Source: Bathynomus jamesi
Taxonomy: Eukaryota > Arthropoda > Malacostraca > Isopoda > Cirolanidae
Assembly: GCA_023014485.1 (NCBI GenBank)
Contig: JAJOZX010001001.1
Coordinates: 722,001-786,000, forward strand
Direction: 5' to 3'
Length of the DNA: 64,000 nucleotides
In this document: piece by piece, positions 52,375 through 63,872 of the stretch
How the letters are laid out: each line of letters begins with the position of its first letter
How positions within the stretch are numbered: the stretch's first letter is position 1
Position numbers and translations under genes: made by a program
Notes under the pieces: model-generated
What the model saw: only the letters and a program-made list of their open reading frames with translations
Told to the model about the DNA's origin: nothing
The model's database searches: none

Positions 52375-53456
52375 TTTTACGAATATTTATTTATAGGCCT
52401 TGGAATTTATGTAAATCATTTTAGATATATGGGATGGCTATAATTTACCTATTTACATTAATTTACCTTTTTACATTAATTTACCTATTTAGTATCAGGG
52501 CTCACAAGATAAGGACAACATCCATATGCTTCATACATATTTTGTTTAAAATATAAACCTAAAAGTGATTAAATAATGTTAAAAACCCTTCTTTTGACAT
52601 ATTAAATCTTAATGTTGAAGATACAAGATGTCCAAGAAATAATGGTGCAAAAATAATTAATTGCTCATTTTTCTTGTTAATCACTAATTTGATATACTGT
52701 ATATGGGTATTTACATTTCCAAACTACTCAAGTTTAAAACACTTTCACGAGATTACCTTTATTTTTCGCGACAAAGTGTACTCAATACTGAAACTTCAAC
52801 AGATCGATCATATGCAAGATGCTCTTGTACAATGGATCCAGTGAACTGTTTCTTTAACAGAGTTCTGCCAGATTACTGGGCTTGTCGCAATACATTTATT
52901 TTAACAACCATTAAATAAAAATCCAAACAGAGCTTGTTTGGTCTACCGGCTAGTTGATTTGTATAAAAAAATAGCATACCTCTACAACAACGTACAATTG
53001 TTTTAGACTAACTTAATTGGAATTACCTGACTGACAAAGATTTCAAGACACCTTATGCGAACTAACTACTAAAAAATTATGCGAAGGACATCCTATTTTC
53101 GGACGGATCCTGTGTTTTACTATATAAAAAACCGGCGAGAAGACAATTAATTTCATAAATAAATACACGGATATATACAGTATATAAGGCAAATATATCC
53201 CTGGAAAATATATAAATACATATCTTCACTAGGTATCCGCACGAATGCAAGAGCAGAATATTAGCCGTCCATTCTTTCAGCAGACAAATCTGACAATATC
53301 TCCACCAACTGGTGCAAAAGATGCTAGCGAGGCCTTTAAGACAGCAACAACATTGGCTAAACTTTCTTTATAAAGACACGGGAATTTATTTATACGCCTT
53401 TGAATTTATGTAAATCAATTTAGATACATGGAATGGCTATAATTTACCTATTTACT
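52375..53456 (+). repeat. BEL/Pao LTR-related block, 3' copy, left of RTE
   Basis: Positions 52,375-52,690 repeat 48,178-48,500. The stretch 52,690-53,456 continues with sequence found inverted at 61,790-62,545 (e.g. gtctaccggctagttgattt). The block resumes after the RTE at 56,566-56,745. Confidence 0.65.
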
Positions 53457-56400
53457 GGGGGTGCAAGCCAGCACAACTCAGTGCCGGTCCCAAACCCGGA
53501 TAAATGGTGAGGGTTGGCGTCAGGAAGGGCATCCGGCCGTGAAAGATTTTGCCAAAACCAAGAATGATGAGCCAAATTCATATAGCCTCGGAAAATGCCA
53601 GGGCGTACCCCGTATGCGACGCGCAGGGGCCTCGCCTGACCCCCGCGAGAAATGGACGAGGGCTGCTGAGTCGAGGACGGGCTCGGGTAAAGAAGCTAGT
53701 CCGAGTGGTTAGAGTTGGGACGTTGAATGTAGGCTCTATGACTGGGAGAGGAAGGGAGGTGGCGGATTTGATGGAGAGACGGTGTGTGGGTATTGTGTGT
53801 GCAGGAGACGAGGTGGAGAGGAAATAAAGCAAGGGAGCTGGGAGGGGGATATAAGTTGCTTATAGTGGAACGAATGAACAGGGTAGAAACGGTGTTGGTA
53901 TAGTGCTGTCAGAAGTGCTGAAGGATAGCCTGGTGAGTGTGAGTAGAAGGAGCGATAGAGTGATGAGTGTTAAGCTGGGCCTTGACGAGATGACAGTGAA
54001 CATCGTGAGTGCGTATGCCCCCCAAGCTGGCTGTGAAGGTGTAGAAAAGGAAATGTTTTGGAATCAGTTGGATCAAGAACTTGGTGCGATACCAGAAGGG
54101 GAAAAAGTGATCTTGGGTGGAGACCTGAATGGCCATGTGGGAAGAAGTAGAGAGGTGATTGAGAGGGTGCATGGTGGTTGGGGCGTGGGAGGGAGAAATG
54201 AAGAAGGGGAAAGGGTGGTGGATTTCGCGATGGCGTTTGATCTAGCGATAGTCAACACCTTCTTCCAGAAAAAAGATAACCAGTTTGTGACCTATAGGAG
54301 CGGAGGAAGAGAAAGCCAGATAGACTTTCTAATGTGCAGGAGATCCCATTTGGAAGAAGTTAAGAACTGCAAAGTCATAAACGGGGAAAGCGTGGCGGCG
54401 CAACATAGAATCCTGGTGATGGATTGGTCGTTTAAGAGTGGTAGGAAAAGAAGGCAAGAACAGGTGACACCTAGGATAATGTGGTGGGGACTGAAGAAAG
54501 AAGACCAGAAAAGGAAATTTGAGGAGAAGGTTTTGGAAGAAGTAAGGTCGTTGGAGAGTGTACAAGAATGGTGGGAGGAGAACAGCCGGGTGATATTGAG
54601 AGTTGGTGAGGAAGTACTGGGCAAAACATCAGGTCGAAGACCCCCTGAAGATAAAGAGACGTGATGGTGGAATGAAGAGGTTCAGGAGGTGATTAAAAGG
54701 AAGAAAGATGCTAAAAAGAAGTGGGACACATCTGGTAGACAAGAGGATAGAGAAAGCTATAGGCAGGCGAAAAAGGAGGCGAAGAAGGGAGTGGCAAGAG
54801 CCAAGGCGCAGGCGATGGATGAAGTACGTATATAAAGAGTTGGAGACACCGGCGGGAGAGAGAAAGATCCTTAGAATAGCGAAGGCTAGGGATAAGGCGA
54901 GTAAAGATTTTACTCAAATTAAACAGGTAAAGGATGGGCAGGGAGTGGTCTTAAAGGATCAGGATAAAATCATGGATAGATGGAAGAGTTATTTTGAACA
55001 TCTGTTAAATGAGGAAAACCCAAGGGTTATTTTTGAAGATGGTGTCCCAAATCAAGGGTTAACTTCAGGAGTGAGTATGGAGGAGGTGAAGGTGGCGTTG
55101 AAAGGAATGAAGAAGGGGAAGGCATTGGGACCGGATGGGATACCAGTGGAGGCGTGGAATTGTTTGGGAGATGAGGGCATAGATCTATTGTGGGATCTGA
55201 TGCAGAAGATATATGAACAAGAGGAAATGCCGGAGGAGTGGGGGGATAGTACACTCGTACCTATCAACAAAGAGAAGGGGGACATCCAGAATTGTGGAAA
55301 TTATAGGGGAATAAAGCTTATGTCACACACGATGAAGGTTTGGGAAAGGATTATAGAGAAAAGGTTAAGAGAAGAGACAACCGTGGGGGAAGAGCAGTTG
55401 GGTTTCATGCCAGGTAGGGGAACAACTGATGCGGTTTTTGCACTGAGGCAGTTGATGGAGAAACACCGGGAGCGACAAAAGGGACTGCACATGGTTTTCA
55501 TCGACCTAGAGAAAGCATATGATAGAGTGCCACGCCAGGAGGTTTGGAGGTGTATGAGAGAGAAAGGTGTGCCGGAGAAGTACGTTAGGTTGGTGCAAAG
55601 TATGTATGAAGGAGCAAGGACCCAGGTTAGGAGTAGTGTAGGTGTAACGGAATGGTTCCCCGTGAGGGTTGGTCTACATCAGGGATCTTCTTTGAGCCCG
55701 TACCTTTTTGTTTTGATTATGGATGTGTTGGCCCAGGGGATAAAAGATCAATCCCTTGGTGTATGCTCTTTGCAGACGATATTGTTCTGTGCAGCAACAG
55801 GAGAGAAGTAGTAGAAAGAAAATTGGAGGAATGGAGGAGGGCTTTTGAAGACAGAGGGTTGAAAATCAGCAGAAAGAAAACGGAGTACCTGAGGTTCTAC
55901 GAAAATCAAGACTCAGAAATTAGTTTAGAGGGAGCGAGGTTAAAGAGAGTAAGTAAGTTTACGTACTTGGGATCGACAGTGGCTGAGGACGGTGAGCTGG
56001 ACACAGAAATAACACACAGAGGAGTGCAATCTGGTTGGAAAAATTGGAAGAAAGTTTCAGGGGTGTTGTGTGACCGAAGAATAGGCGCAAGGGTTAAGGG
56101 AAAGGTGTATAAGACTGTGGTAAGACCGGCTATGATGTATGGGGCTGAGTCTTGGGCTATAAAGAAAGATCATGATTCATGAGAAAAGACTAGATGTAAC
56201 GGAGATGAGAATGCTCAGATGGATGTGCGGAGTGACAAGGTTGGATAGAGTAAGGAATGAAAGGATAAGGGGCACAACAAAGGTTGGAGAAATCTCGAGG
56301 AAGATACAAGAAAGTAGACTGAAATGGTATGGACATGTGATGAGAGGGGACGAAGATTATGTGGGTAAGAGAACGATGAATATGGAGGTGCATGGCAGGA

Positions 56401-56565
56401 GAAAGAGAGGCAGACCGAAGCGAAGGTGGATGGAGAAGGTGAGGGACGATTTGAGGGAGAAGGGTTTGTCGGGGGAAGAAGCCCAGGACCGGGCTGTGTG
56501 GAGGAGGCTGGTCAGAAACGCCGACCCAGCATAGAGGCGGGAACGGGCGAAGAGAAAGAAGAAGA
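53457..56565 (+). mobile_element. RTE-type non-LTR retrotransposon (~3.1 kb)
   Basis: It starts ggggtgcaagccagcacaac and ends in a short aaagaagaagaag tail, typical of RTE elements rather than a poly(A). The sequence ACTG flanks both sides. The inverted relative at ~61,785 reads tttactgtaggtttag without interruption (as complement), giving the empty site. The element is near full length. Confidence 0.82.
53699..56532 (+). pseudogene. RTE endonuclease-reverse transcriptase polyprotein, decayed
   Basis: The endonuclease begins VGTLNVGSMTGRGREVADLM; later VILGGDLNGHVGR and ESQIDFLMCRRSHLE hold catalytic Asp/Asn residues. RT: KGKALGPDGIPVEAWN, NYRGIKLMSHTMKVWERII, FIDLEKAYDRVPR (motif A), VGLHQGSSLSPYLFVLIMDV (motif B), and after a frameshift near 55,745 MLFADDIVLCSN (motif C). 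The C-terminus RRKRGRPKRRWMEKVRDDLR is typical of RTE proteins. Breaks: a frameshift near 53,830, a TGA at ~54,662, and shifts near 54,830, 55,745 and 56,175. Confidence 0.85.
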
Positions 56566-56745
56566 AGACTGTAGGTTTAGTTCATATTAGATCCTTTTAG
56601 CAGTTTCCCAACAGCTGGCAGAAAAGTTGTCACATGCATCAATACACAGTACTCATCTAATAACTTTATTTATTATGTACAGTTATTTACACGTACCAAA
56701 GCATTTTAGATAAATAGGCTAGTAAAATTTACTGAATTTTCATAT
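56566..56745 (+). repeat. BEL/Pao LTR-related block, right of RTE
   Basis: ggtttagttcatattagatc through cacgtaccaaagcattttag continues the block cut by the RTE and is repeated inverted at 61,600-61,780. Confidence 0.65.
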
Positions 56746-56926
56746 ATATATATATGGGATGAATTTCACAATTAAACACGTGAAATGCAATCCACAAGGA
56801 AAAAGGAAAATGATTCCAAGCTCTTTCGTGTATAACGGTGTATTCAGAAGTAGTACTCGTCAGCGACTGAAGAGAGAAGGCGAGATGACAAAAATATGTA
56901 CATATGTATATATTCTGTCTCGTATA

Positions 56927-57854
56927 CAGGGTGGGCGGAAAGTAGCTCCCTATTTTGGATTGGTAAAAAAATACGTATATTATTCATTTAGTTCAGAAAA
57001 AATAATATGAAAAGGTAGGCATACATGGTAGGTTTTCTCTAAAATTCAATGTGGGCTCCAACTCTTTCCACCAGCTTCTGGAGCCGCCCAGGAATGGCGT
57101 CCACTGACTTTAGCAGGAACTCCGGCGGGATGGAGGACATGACTTCCCGAATTCGGTCCTCCAGTTCTTCCAATGTCCTCGGTTTGGTGCGGTAGACTTC
57201 TTCCTTTACCCACCCCCAAAGAAAGAAGTCGCACGGTTACCGCTGAAAAACGGCAGAATCGGTTCAGTGTAACGGTGTGGTGTGGTATGACCTCAGATCA
57301 GGTTGTGGGCCCGTTCCTTCTGCGCAACACCATGAATGCTGAGCGGTACCTTGCTATGTTGCGAAACGAGGTCTGGCCGGTTGTCAGCACATGGGAGAAC
57401 ATCGACGATCTGATATTTATGCAAGATAGAGCCCCTCCGCACTTCGCTCTTGTTGTCCGTGAGTGGCTGGATGCCCACTTCCCTGGGCGTTGGATGGGTC
57501 GTCGTGGTCCACATCAATGGCCAGCCAGGAGCCCCGACTTGACACCGTGCGACTTCTTTCTTTGGGGGTGGGTAAAGGAAGAAGTCTACCGCACCAAACC
57601 GAGGACATTGGAAGAACTGGAGGACCGAATTCGGGAAGTCATGTCCTCCATCCCGCCGGAGTTCCTGCTAAAGTCAGTGGACGCCATTCCTGGGCGGCTC
57701 CAGAAGCTGGTGGAAAGAGTTGGAGCCCATATTGAATTTTAGAGAAAACCTACCATGTATGCCTACCTTTTCATATTATTTCTTCTGAAATAAATGGATA
57801 ATATACGTATTTTTTTACCAATCCAAAATAGGGAGCTCCTTTCCGCCCACCCTG
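56927..57854. mobile_element. Fold-back DD41D mariner: two inverted 3' ends
   Basis: Ends cagggtgggcggaaagtagc and complement, next to TA. The left arm to ~57,236 is an inverted copy of 57,545-57,854. The spacer 57,238-57,544 carries the unduplicated transposase centre. No 5' end is present. This is the same arrangement as the unit bounding the capsid array. Confidence 0.8.
57238..57742 (+). pseudogene. DD41D transposase C-terminal part
   Basis: The frame reads VVGPFLLRNTMNAERYLAML, DLIFMQDRAPPHF (second catalytic Asp; the usual QQDGAP is MQDRAP), RWMGRRGPHQWPARSPDLTP and CDFFLWGWVKEEV (third Asp), ending GAHIEF. Spacing between the two Asp is 41. The N-terminus and first Asp are missing; the first residues in frame come from the inverted arm and are not transposase. 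Confidence 0.75.
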
Positions 57855-57889
57855 TATACAGTACTTTTGTCATCTCGCCTTCTGCCTTT

Positions 57890-57935
57890 ATTCCCTGACG
57901 AGGTGCACTTCTGAATAAACGAAAGAACTTGGAAT
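57890..57935 (+). ncRNA. Hammerhead ribozyme motif in PLE end
   Basis: ATTCC (stem I), CTGACGA core, hairpin GTGCA...TAAAC (weakened stem II relative to 39,739-39,784), GAAA core, short GAACTT, then GGAAT closing stem I. A more damaged inverted counterpart lies at 56,815-56,865. Confidence 0.55.
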
Positions 57936-58165
57936 CATTTTTTCTTTTTCCTTGTGGGTTTGCATCATATATATATATGAAAATTATTTCACGAAGGTAA
58001 CACGTGAAAAATATTTATGATGAATAAAACCACGAAGGAAAGGAAACACAAAATGGTGCTCAAGCGCTTTCGTCTAATGACATCCTCAGGAACACTGAAG
58101 TATATAAAAAGGTTAAGCCTATATATAGGTTACAGAAAGAAAAAAGAAAAATAAATAACATACAT

Positions 58166-58200
<35 letters not shown>

Positions 58201-58221
58201 CATACATATCTATATATACAA

Positions 58222-58252
<31 letters not shown>

Positions 58253-58439
58253 CAATAAACAGAGAAGTAAAAATAATAAAAAATTAAAAATTAAAACCTT
58301 AAAGGATTACCAATGAGGCGTACAGATTGTAAGGAAAAATATCGATTTTTAGCACAAGATCAAATGGATTATAAAAATACAAATTTATACTGGGACTCTG
58401 CCGGGTTTTAACACAATGCTGCCTATGGTCAGGTTTCGA

Positions 58440-58440
<1 letters not shown>

Positions 58441-58479
<39 letters not shown>
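58441..58479. repeat. (A)n homopolymer
   Basis: About 39 A residues between two copies of a ~100-bp PLE 3' block (58,341-58,441 and 58,495-58,595). Possibly a retrotransposition tail. Confidence 0.85.
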
Positions 58480-58483
<4 letters not shown>

Positions 58484-58645
58484 TAAAAGTTAATCGATTT
58501 TTAGCACAAGATCAAATGGATTATAAAAATACAAATTTATACTAGAACTCTGTCCGGGTTTTAACACATTTCTGCCTATGGTCAGGTTTCGATATATATA
58601 AAAAAATAAAATGCAAATTAAAAGTTAATAAAGTAGAAGACAAGT

Positions 58646-60480
58646 TTACCAAAGATTTAATGTTTTACACTTCTTATCTAAGTCTGCTTTAAAGGAATTC
58701 AACATAACAGGATCGAGTTGAAAAAGACCTTTGCTTATGTTGAAGTTATTTGAAAGTTGGATAATGGCAGACTCAAGAATATTTCTATTAACAATGTTGC
58801 TTGAATGGAATAAAACTGAAGCATTATTCCAATCAATACAGTGGGCTAACTCTGACAAATGGACAAAAAGGGCACTGGACAACTGTCCTGTTCTAACGGA
58901 ATATTGATGCTGTTTTATACGTGTGTGCAAATCCTTTCCCGTCTGACCTATGTAAAAGGAATCACATTGTTTACAACCAATTTTATAGATAATGCCTGAA
59001 TTATTGGTAGGGCTATTTTTTACTATGATATTTTTCACAATATTGTTATATGAAAATACTACATTAATATCCAAAAGTTTAAGTACATTAGCAATGCCTA
59101 AAAAGCCCGGGAAAAATGGAAGTACTAAAATATTTTTTGACAAAGTACGAGTGTTAATATTGACACGATAGAAAGTTCGTTTTGCCTTGTTGAGACAAGA
59201 TTCCATAAACGCAGATGGATAACACAAATCACTTCCAATACCGTTGATTTTTTCCAATTCGGCATCGATGTATTCCGGACTGGCGATCCTAAGGGCGCGG
59301 AGAAACATTGATGAAAATATGGCCTTCTTAATGGGGGTATCATGTCCCGAGTAAAAGTGTACGTAGGACAAATTGTTTGTCGTTTTCCGATAGATACTAA
59401 ACTTAAAACCTGGGCTTTCCCTATGTACACGCACATCCAAAAATGGGATTGAATTGTCTTGCTCAACTTCTAAAGTAAACTTAATGGAGGGGACTTGATC
59501 ATTTAACTGAAGGAGGAAGCTATCCAGGTCACGATTCATGGGCCAGATACACAAAATATCGTCGACGTACCGCAACCAAGGGATGCCAACCCCCAGGATT
59601 CTCGGAATATAGGTAATTTCGAAAAACTCCATATAAATATTGGAGAGGAGGGGCGATAAGGGGTTGCCCATAGCCATCCCAAAAACTTGTTGATAATACT
59701 CGTTATTGAAAGTGAATTTACAGTCTTTGATGCAAAGCTTAATGAGTTCCAAAACAATGTGTGAAGGTAGTGGCAGGTCATACTTATGTAATTCTTGGGA
59801 GAGAAAGTCAAGCATATCGTCAATCGGCACTTTTGTAAACAATGAACAAACATCAAAACTAATCAATTTATCGTTAGTTTCAGTACGTACATTATTCAAT
59901 TTTTCCGTAAGATCCATGGAATTTTTTACATGTGAATCAGAGATAGTTCCGAGAATGGGGGACAAGACTTTGACAAGCCATTTGGAGAGTTTATAAGTAA
60001 TAGAGCCCACCGAGCTAATAATAGGGCGCATAGGGTTACCAAGTTTGTGGGTTTTAATAAGACCGTAAAGGTAGGGCAGAGCAGGTGAAGTGGACATGAA
60101 AAGCGGAATTAAGTTCTTATGATCTTTGAGAAGGCGTTTCAAGCCACTATTAAATGATTTGATGACGTCATCCTGCGGGTTCTTCCTAAGTTTGGTGTAT
60201 GTGGCGGGGTCCTGGAGAAGCTCGTTCATCTTTCCGATGTAGTCCACTTTGTCCATAATAACTATGGTGTTAGCCTTGTCTGCTTTAGTAATATGGAGCT
60301 CCCCATCTTTTTTTAATTGTGAGAGGCTATTGCGAAAACGTTTAGGAAAGTTATCTTCGTAATTACCATTCGCCGCACTATAAACGAGGCCTTTAACTAT
60401 GTTAAACAAATACTGAGGGAGATTACACTCGTACTTTGTCAAAAATATTTTAGTACTTCCATTTTTCCCGGGCTTTTTAG
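58646..60480 (-). CDS. PLE reverse transcriptase with C-terminal GIY-YIG endonuclease
   Basis: A long open frame on minus. RT: ALPYLYGLIKTHKLGNPMRP, KLISFDVCSLFTKVP (motif A), FGMAMGNPLSPLLSNIYMEF (motif B), WLRYVDDILCIWP (motif C). The thumb region NSIPFLDVRVHRE follows. At the end, IIYKIGCKQCDSFYIGQTG with HTRIKQH is the GIY-YIG nuclease and its Cys pair. The frame extends upstream past 60,427 to 60,586, but those residues are antisense to the inverted GIY-YIG arm, so the true N-terminus is lost; I end the call at the ATG near 60,480. RT and nuclease are intact as read. Confidence 0.85.
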
Positions 60481-60503
60481 GCATTGCTAATGTACTTAAA
60501 CTT

Positions 60504-60932
60504 TTGGATATTAATGTAGTATTTTCATATAACAATATTGTGAAAAATATCATAGTAAAAAATAGCCCTACCAATAATTCAGGCATTATCTATAAAATTG
60601 GTTGTAAACAATGTGATTCCTTTTACATAGGTCAGACGGGAAAGGATTTGCACACACGTATAAAACAGCATCAATATTCCGTTAGAACAGGACAGTTGTC
60701 CAGTGCCCTTTTTGTCCATTTGTCAGAGTTAGCCCACTGTATTGATTGGAATAATGCTTCAGTTTTATTCCATTCAAGCAACATTGTTAATAGAAATATT
60801 CTTGAGTCTGCCATTATCCAACTTTCAAATAACTTCAACATAAGCAAAGGTCTTTTTCAACTCGATCCTGTTATGTTGAATTCCTTTAAAGCAGACTTAG
60901 ATAAGAAGTGTAAAACATTAAATCTTTGGTAA
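60504..60932 (+). pseudogene. PLE GIY-YIG domain, inverted duplicate
   Basis: The plus-strand frame repeats the last ~140 residues of the minus-strand PLE (IIYKIGCKQCDSFYIGQTG through KTLNLW) exactly as far as I can see. No RT is attached. It forms the right arm of the palindrome and ends at the same stop, followed by the same 3' DNA. Confidence 0.82.
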
Positions 60933-61226
60933 ACTTGTCTTCTACTTTATTAACTTTTAATTTGCATTTTATTTTTTTATATATATCGAAACCTGACCAT
61001 AGGCAGAAATGTGTTAAAACCCGGACAGAGTTCTAGTATAAATTTGTATTTTTATAATCCATTTGATCTTGTGCTAAAAATCGATTAACTTTTAATTTGC
61101 ATTTTTATAATCCATTTGATCTTGTGCTAAAAATCGATATTTTTCCTTACAATCTGTACGCCTCATTGGTAATCCTTTAAGGTTTTAATTTTTTATTTTT
61201 TATTATTTTTACTTCTCTGTTTATTG

Positions 61227-61259
<33 letters not shown>

Positions 61260-61280
61260 TTGTATATATAGATATGTATG

Positions 61281-61315
<35 letters not shown>

Positions 61316-61466
61316 ATGTATGTTATTTATTTTTCTTTTTTTCTTTCTGTAACCTATATATAGGCTTAACCTCTTTATATACTTCAGTGTTCCTGAGGAT
61401 GTCATTAGACGAAAGCGCTTGAGCACCATTTTGTGTTTCCTTTCCTTCGTGGTTTTATTCATCATA

Positions 61467-61502
61467 TATATATATATATGTGTGTGTGTATGTACACATG
61501 TG

Positions 61503-61560
<58 letters not shown>

Positions 61561-61562
61561 AG
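61467..61562. repeat. (TA)n/(TG)n microsatellite
   Basis: TA followed by TG repeats between the PLE palindrome and the LTR-related block. A similar TA/TG tract at 61,225-61,320 and its complement at 58,160-58,245 lie inside the palindrome arms. Confidence 0.9.
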
Positions 61563-61564
61563 AC

Positions 61565-62766
61565 CTTTCACGTCATCGGCTTCATGAATTAAATGATTAC
61601 AGGTTTCTGTGGGTAAAATTGAGTAAATTTTACCAGCCTTTGTATCTAAAATGCTTTGGTACGTGTAAATAACTGTACATAATAAAGTTATTAGATGGGT
61701 ACTGTGTATTGATGCATGTGACAACTTTTCTTCCAGCTGTTGGGAAACTGCTAAAAGGATCTAATATAAACTAAACCTACAGTAAATAGGTAAATTATAG
61801 CCATCCCATGTATCTAAATTGATTTACATAAATTCAAAGGCATATAAATAAATTTCCGTGTCTTTATTAAGAAAGTTTAGCAAATATTGTTGCGGTCTTA
61901 AAGGCCTCGCTGGCAACTTTTGCACCAGCTGGTGGAGATATTGTCAGATTTGTCTGCTAAAAGAATGGACGGCTAATATTCTGCTCTTGCATTCGTGCTG
62001 ATACCTACTGAAGAAATGTATTTATATATTTTCCGGGGATATATTTTCCTTATATACTGTATATATCCGTGTATTTATTTATGAAATTAATTGTCTTCTA
62101 CTCGCCGGTTTTTTATATTGTAAAACACAGGATCCGTCCGAAAATAGGATATCCTCCGCATATAATTTTTTAGTAATTCATTCGCATAAGGTGTTTTGAA
62201 ATCTTTGTCAGTCAGGTAATTCCAATTAAGTTAGTCTAAAACAATTGTACGTTGTTATAGAGGTATGTTATTTTCTTATACAAATCAACTAGCCGGTAGA
62301 CCAAACAAGCTCTGTTTGCATTTTTATTTAATGGTTGTTAAAATAAATGTATTGTGACAAGCCCAGTAATCTGGCAGAACTCTGTTAAAGAAACAGTTCA
62401 CTGGATCCATTGTACAAGAGCATCTTGCAAATGATCTGTTGAAGTTTCAGTATTGAGTACACTTTGTCGTGAAAAATAAAGGTAATCTCGTGAAAGTGTT
62501 TTAAACTTGTAGTTTGGAAATGTAAATACCCATATACAGTATATCAAATTAGTGATTAATAAGAAAAACTAAACTAAAATCGGGTTCTATTATAAAATTA
62601 TGTTAATTTTTTTTATAATAAGATTTAAAGATATATTTCTAGATAAAGGCAAAAATTTTTGTTTTGATTTCAGTTTTTTATTTCAATTTTTGTTTGAAAG
62701 AACAGACAGGATTCCAATACATCACAACCCTGGCCCTCGTGAAAACCTTCTTTCACGAGCTTCATA
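61565..62766 (-). repeat. BEL/Pao LTR-related block, inverted copy
   Basis: Reverse complement of 56,745-56,566, 53,456-52,690 and 47,830-47,694 joined without the RTE or the gag-pol interior. It ends at the complement of TGTGATGTATTGGAATCC. It is probably a solo LTR. Flanking DNA on both sides matches the flank at 47,490-47,690. Confidence 0.65.
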
Positions 62767-62775
62767 ATTATACTA

Positions 62776-63726
62776 CAGTGTGTCCATAAGTGTTTACCCT
62801 GAAAACCGTATGCTCTCATGTTTTAATGACGAATCTTACATCTGTTTTCTTTTTACAGGTGATCTCGTACACGCATAGAGTTTCTGTGCTGGTGCGTTTC
62901 GTCTACCGCATTCGCCGCTAGGAGCGCTGTAGTAGCTGTTCAGTTAAGATGGCGTCTGTGACAGAGAAGGCACAATTTGTTGTGTGGCTTGCAGGAACAA
63001 AATCTCCTGTCAGTGTTCAGCGAAGGTTCAGAACAAAGTATGGAAAGAATCCACCTGATGTGAAGTTAATTAAGTCGTGGATAAAAAAATTCTTGGAAAC
63101 TGGAAACGTGGAAAAGGGAAAGAGCAGTGGTAGACCATCAGTATACCATGCATGACCAGATAATTGGTCCTTTCTTCTTCTCTGAGAACACTGTTTCCGC
63201 AACTGTGTACCTGGATATGCTCACCAATTACGCCATCCCCCAGATGCAGGACAGGCAGCCAACTGTCATCTTCCAACAAGATGGGGCACCCCCTGATTGG
63301 GCGCATGTTGTTCGTGAAACTCTCGACGCAACATTTCCAAATCGATGGATTGGCAGGGACGGGCCAATCCCATGGCCCCCCAAGATCACCAGACATTACC
63401 CCGCTGGATTTATTTCTCTGGGGTCATGTTAAAGATTTGGTTTATGCAACAGTTGTTCCAGATATCAGGACATTGCGAGAACGCATTACGGATGCAATTG
63501 CAACAGTTAACCCACAAATGTTGGAAAATGTGTGGCGTGAGTGTGAATACCGTTCAGACATTTTACGTGCCACTACGGGTGCACATGTGGAAGCTTATTA
63601 AGTTCATTAACTATATATACAAACTTTGTATGTTTATCTACTTATGGTTAAAACTGTGTTTGAATACGAGTGTTTATTTAAAAGTTATAGCATGCTTTAA
63701 TCAGGGTAATCATTTATGGACACCCT
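62776..63726 (+). mobile_element. Internally deleted DD41D-type mariner (~951 bp)
   Basis: Ends cagtgtgtccataagtgttt and complement of tagggtgtccataaatgatt, next to TA. It is inserted in DNA that is continuous at 47,630-47,663 (ataattatcaagctcgtgaa as complement), providing the empty site. About 250 bp of transposase is missing. Confidence 0.8.
62949..63601 (+). pseudogene. Deleted mariner transposase
   Basis: ATG at 62,949 gives MASVTEKAQFVVWLAGTKSP and the first helix-turn-helix to SSGRPSVYHA. The text then jumps to DQIIGPFFFSENTVSATVYL, IFQQDGAPPDW (second Asp), and in another frame SPDITPLDLFLWG (third Asp) to GAHVEAY. The second helix-turn-helix and first catalytic Asp are deleted, so it is catalytically dead. 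Confidence 0.78.
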
Positions 63727-63872
63727 ATATTATCTGCCCATTTTTTTAAACCTTTCCGGTCTAATGGGTGGTGGTGGTGGTGGTGGTAGTGCTGTGTATG
63801 AGGTATGGCATGTGTTTTTGTTATGGGGCTGTGTATAATGGTGAGGCATTCTATGAGCTTGCAATATAATAC
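63727..63872 (-). repeat. Inverted copy of 47,490-47,640
   Basis: gggtggtggtggtggtggtg and gtataatggtgaggcattct correspond to the complement of 47,500-47,625. It is the outer flank of the large inverted repeat spanning 47.5-64 kb. Confidence 0.7.

Larger units (their letters stand above)
56755..57975. repeat. Palindrome with PLE outer arms and mariner inner arms
   Basis: Outer arms 56,755-56,920 and 57,860-57,975 are inverted copies of PLE end sequence (both contain the gtcatctcgccttct region and the hammerhead). Inner arms are inverted mariner 3' ends. Because both layers are inverted about one centre (~57,390), the duplication probably formed after the mariner had inserted in a PLE end. 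Confidence 0.7.
57990..61465. repeat. Large PLE palindrome, ~1.1-kb arms
   Basis: Left arm ~58,015-59,150 and right arm ~60,427-61,465 are inverted copies: both outer ends have the gaaagcgcttgagcaccatt sequence (as complement on the left), and the inner ends meet at a shared tttgacaaagtacgagtg stretch. The centre (59,150-60,427) is single-copy RT. Left-arm extras are a (A)n run at 58,441-58,479 and a duplicated ~100-bp block. Confidence 0.8.

Noticed and set aside
54292..54624. Minus-strand ORFs within the RTE
   Set aside because: Antisense shadows of the purine-rich RTE coding frame.
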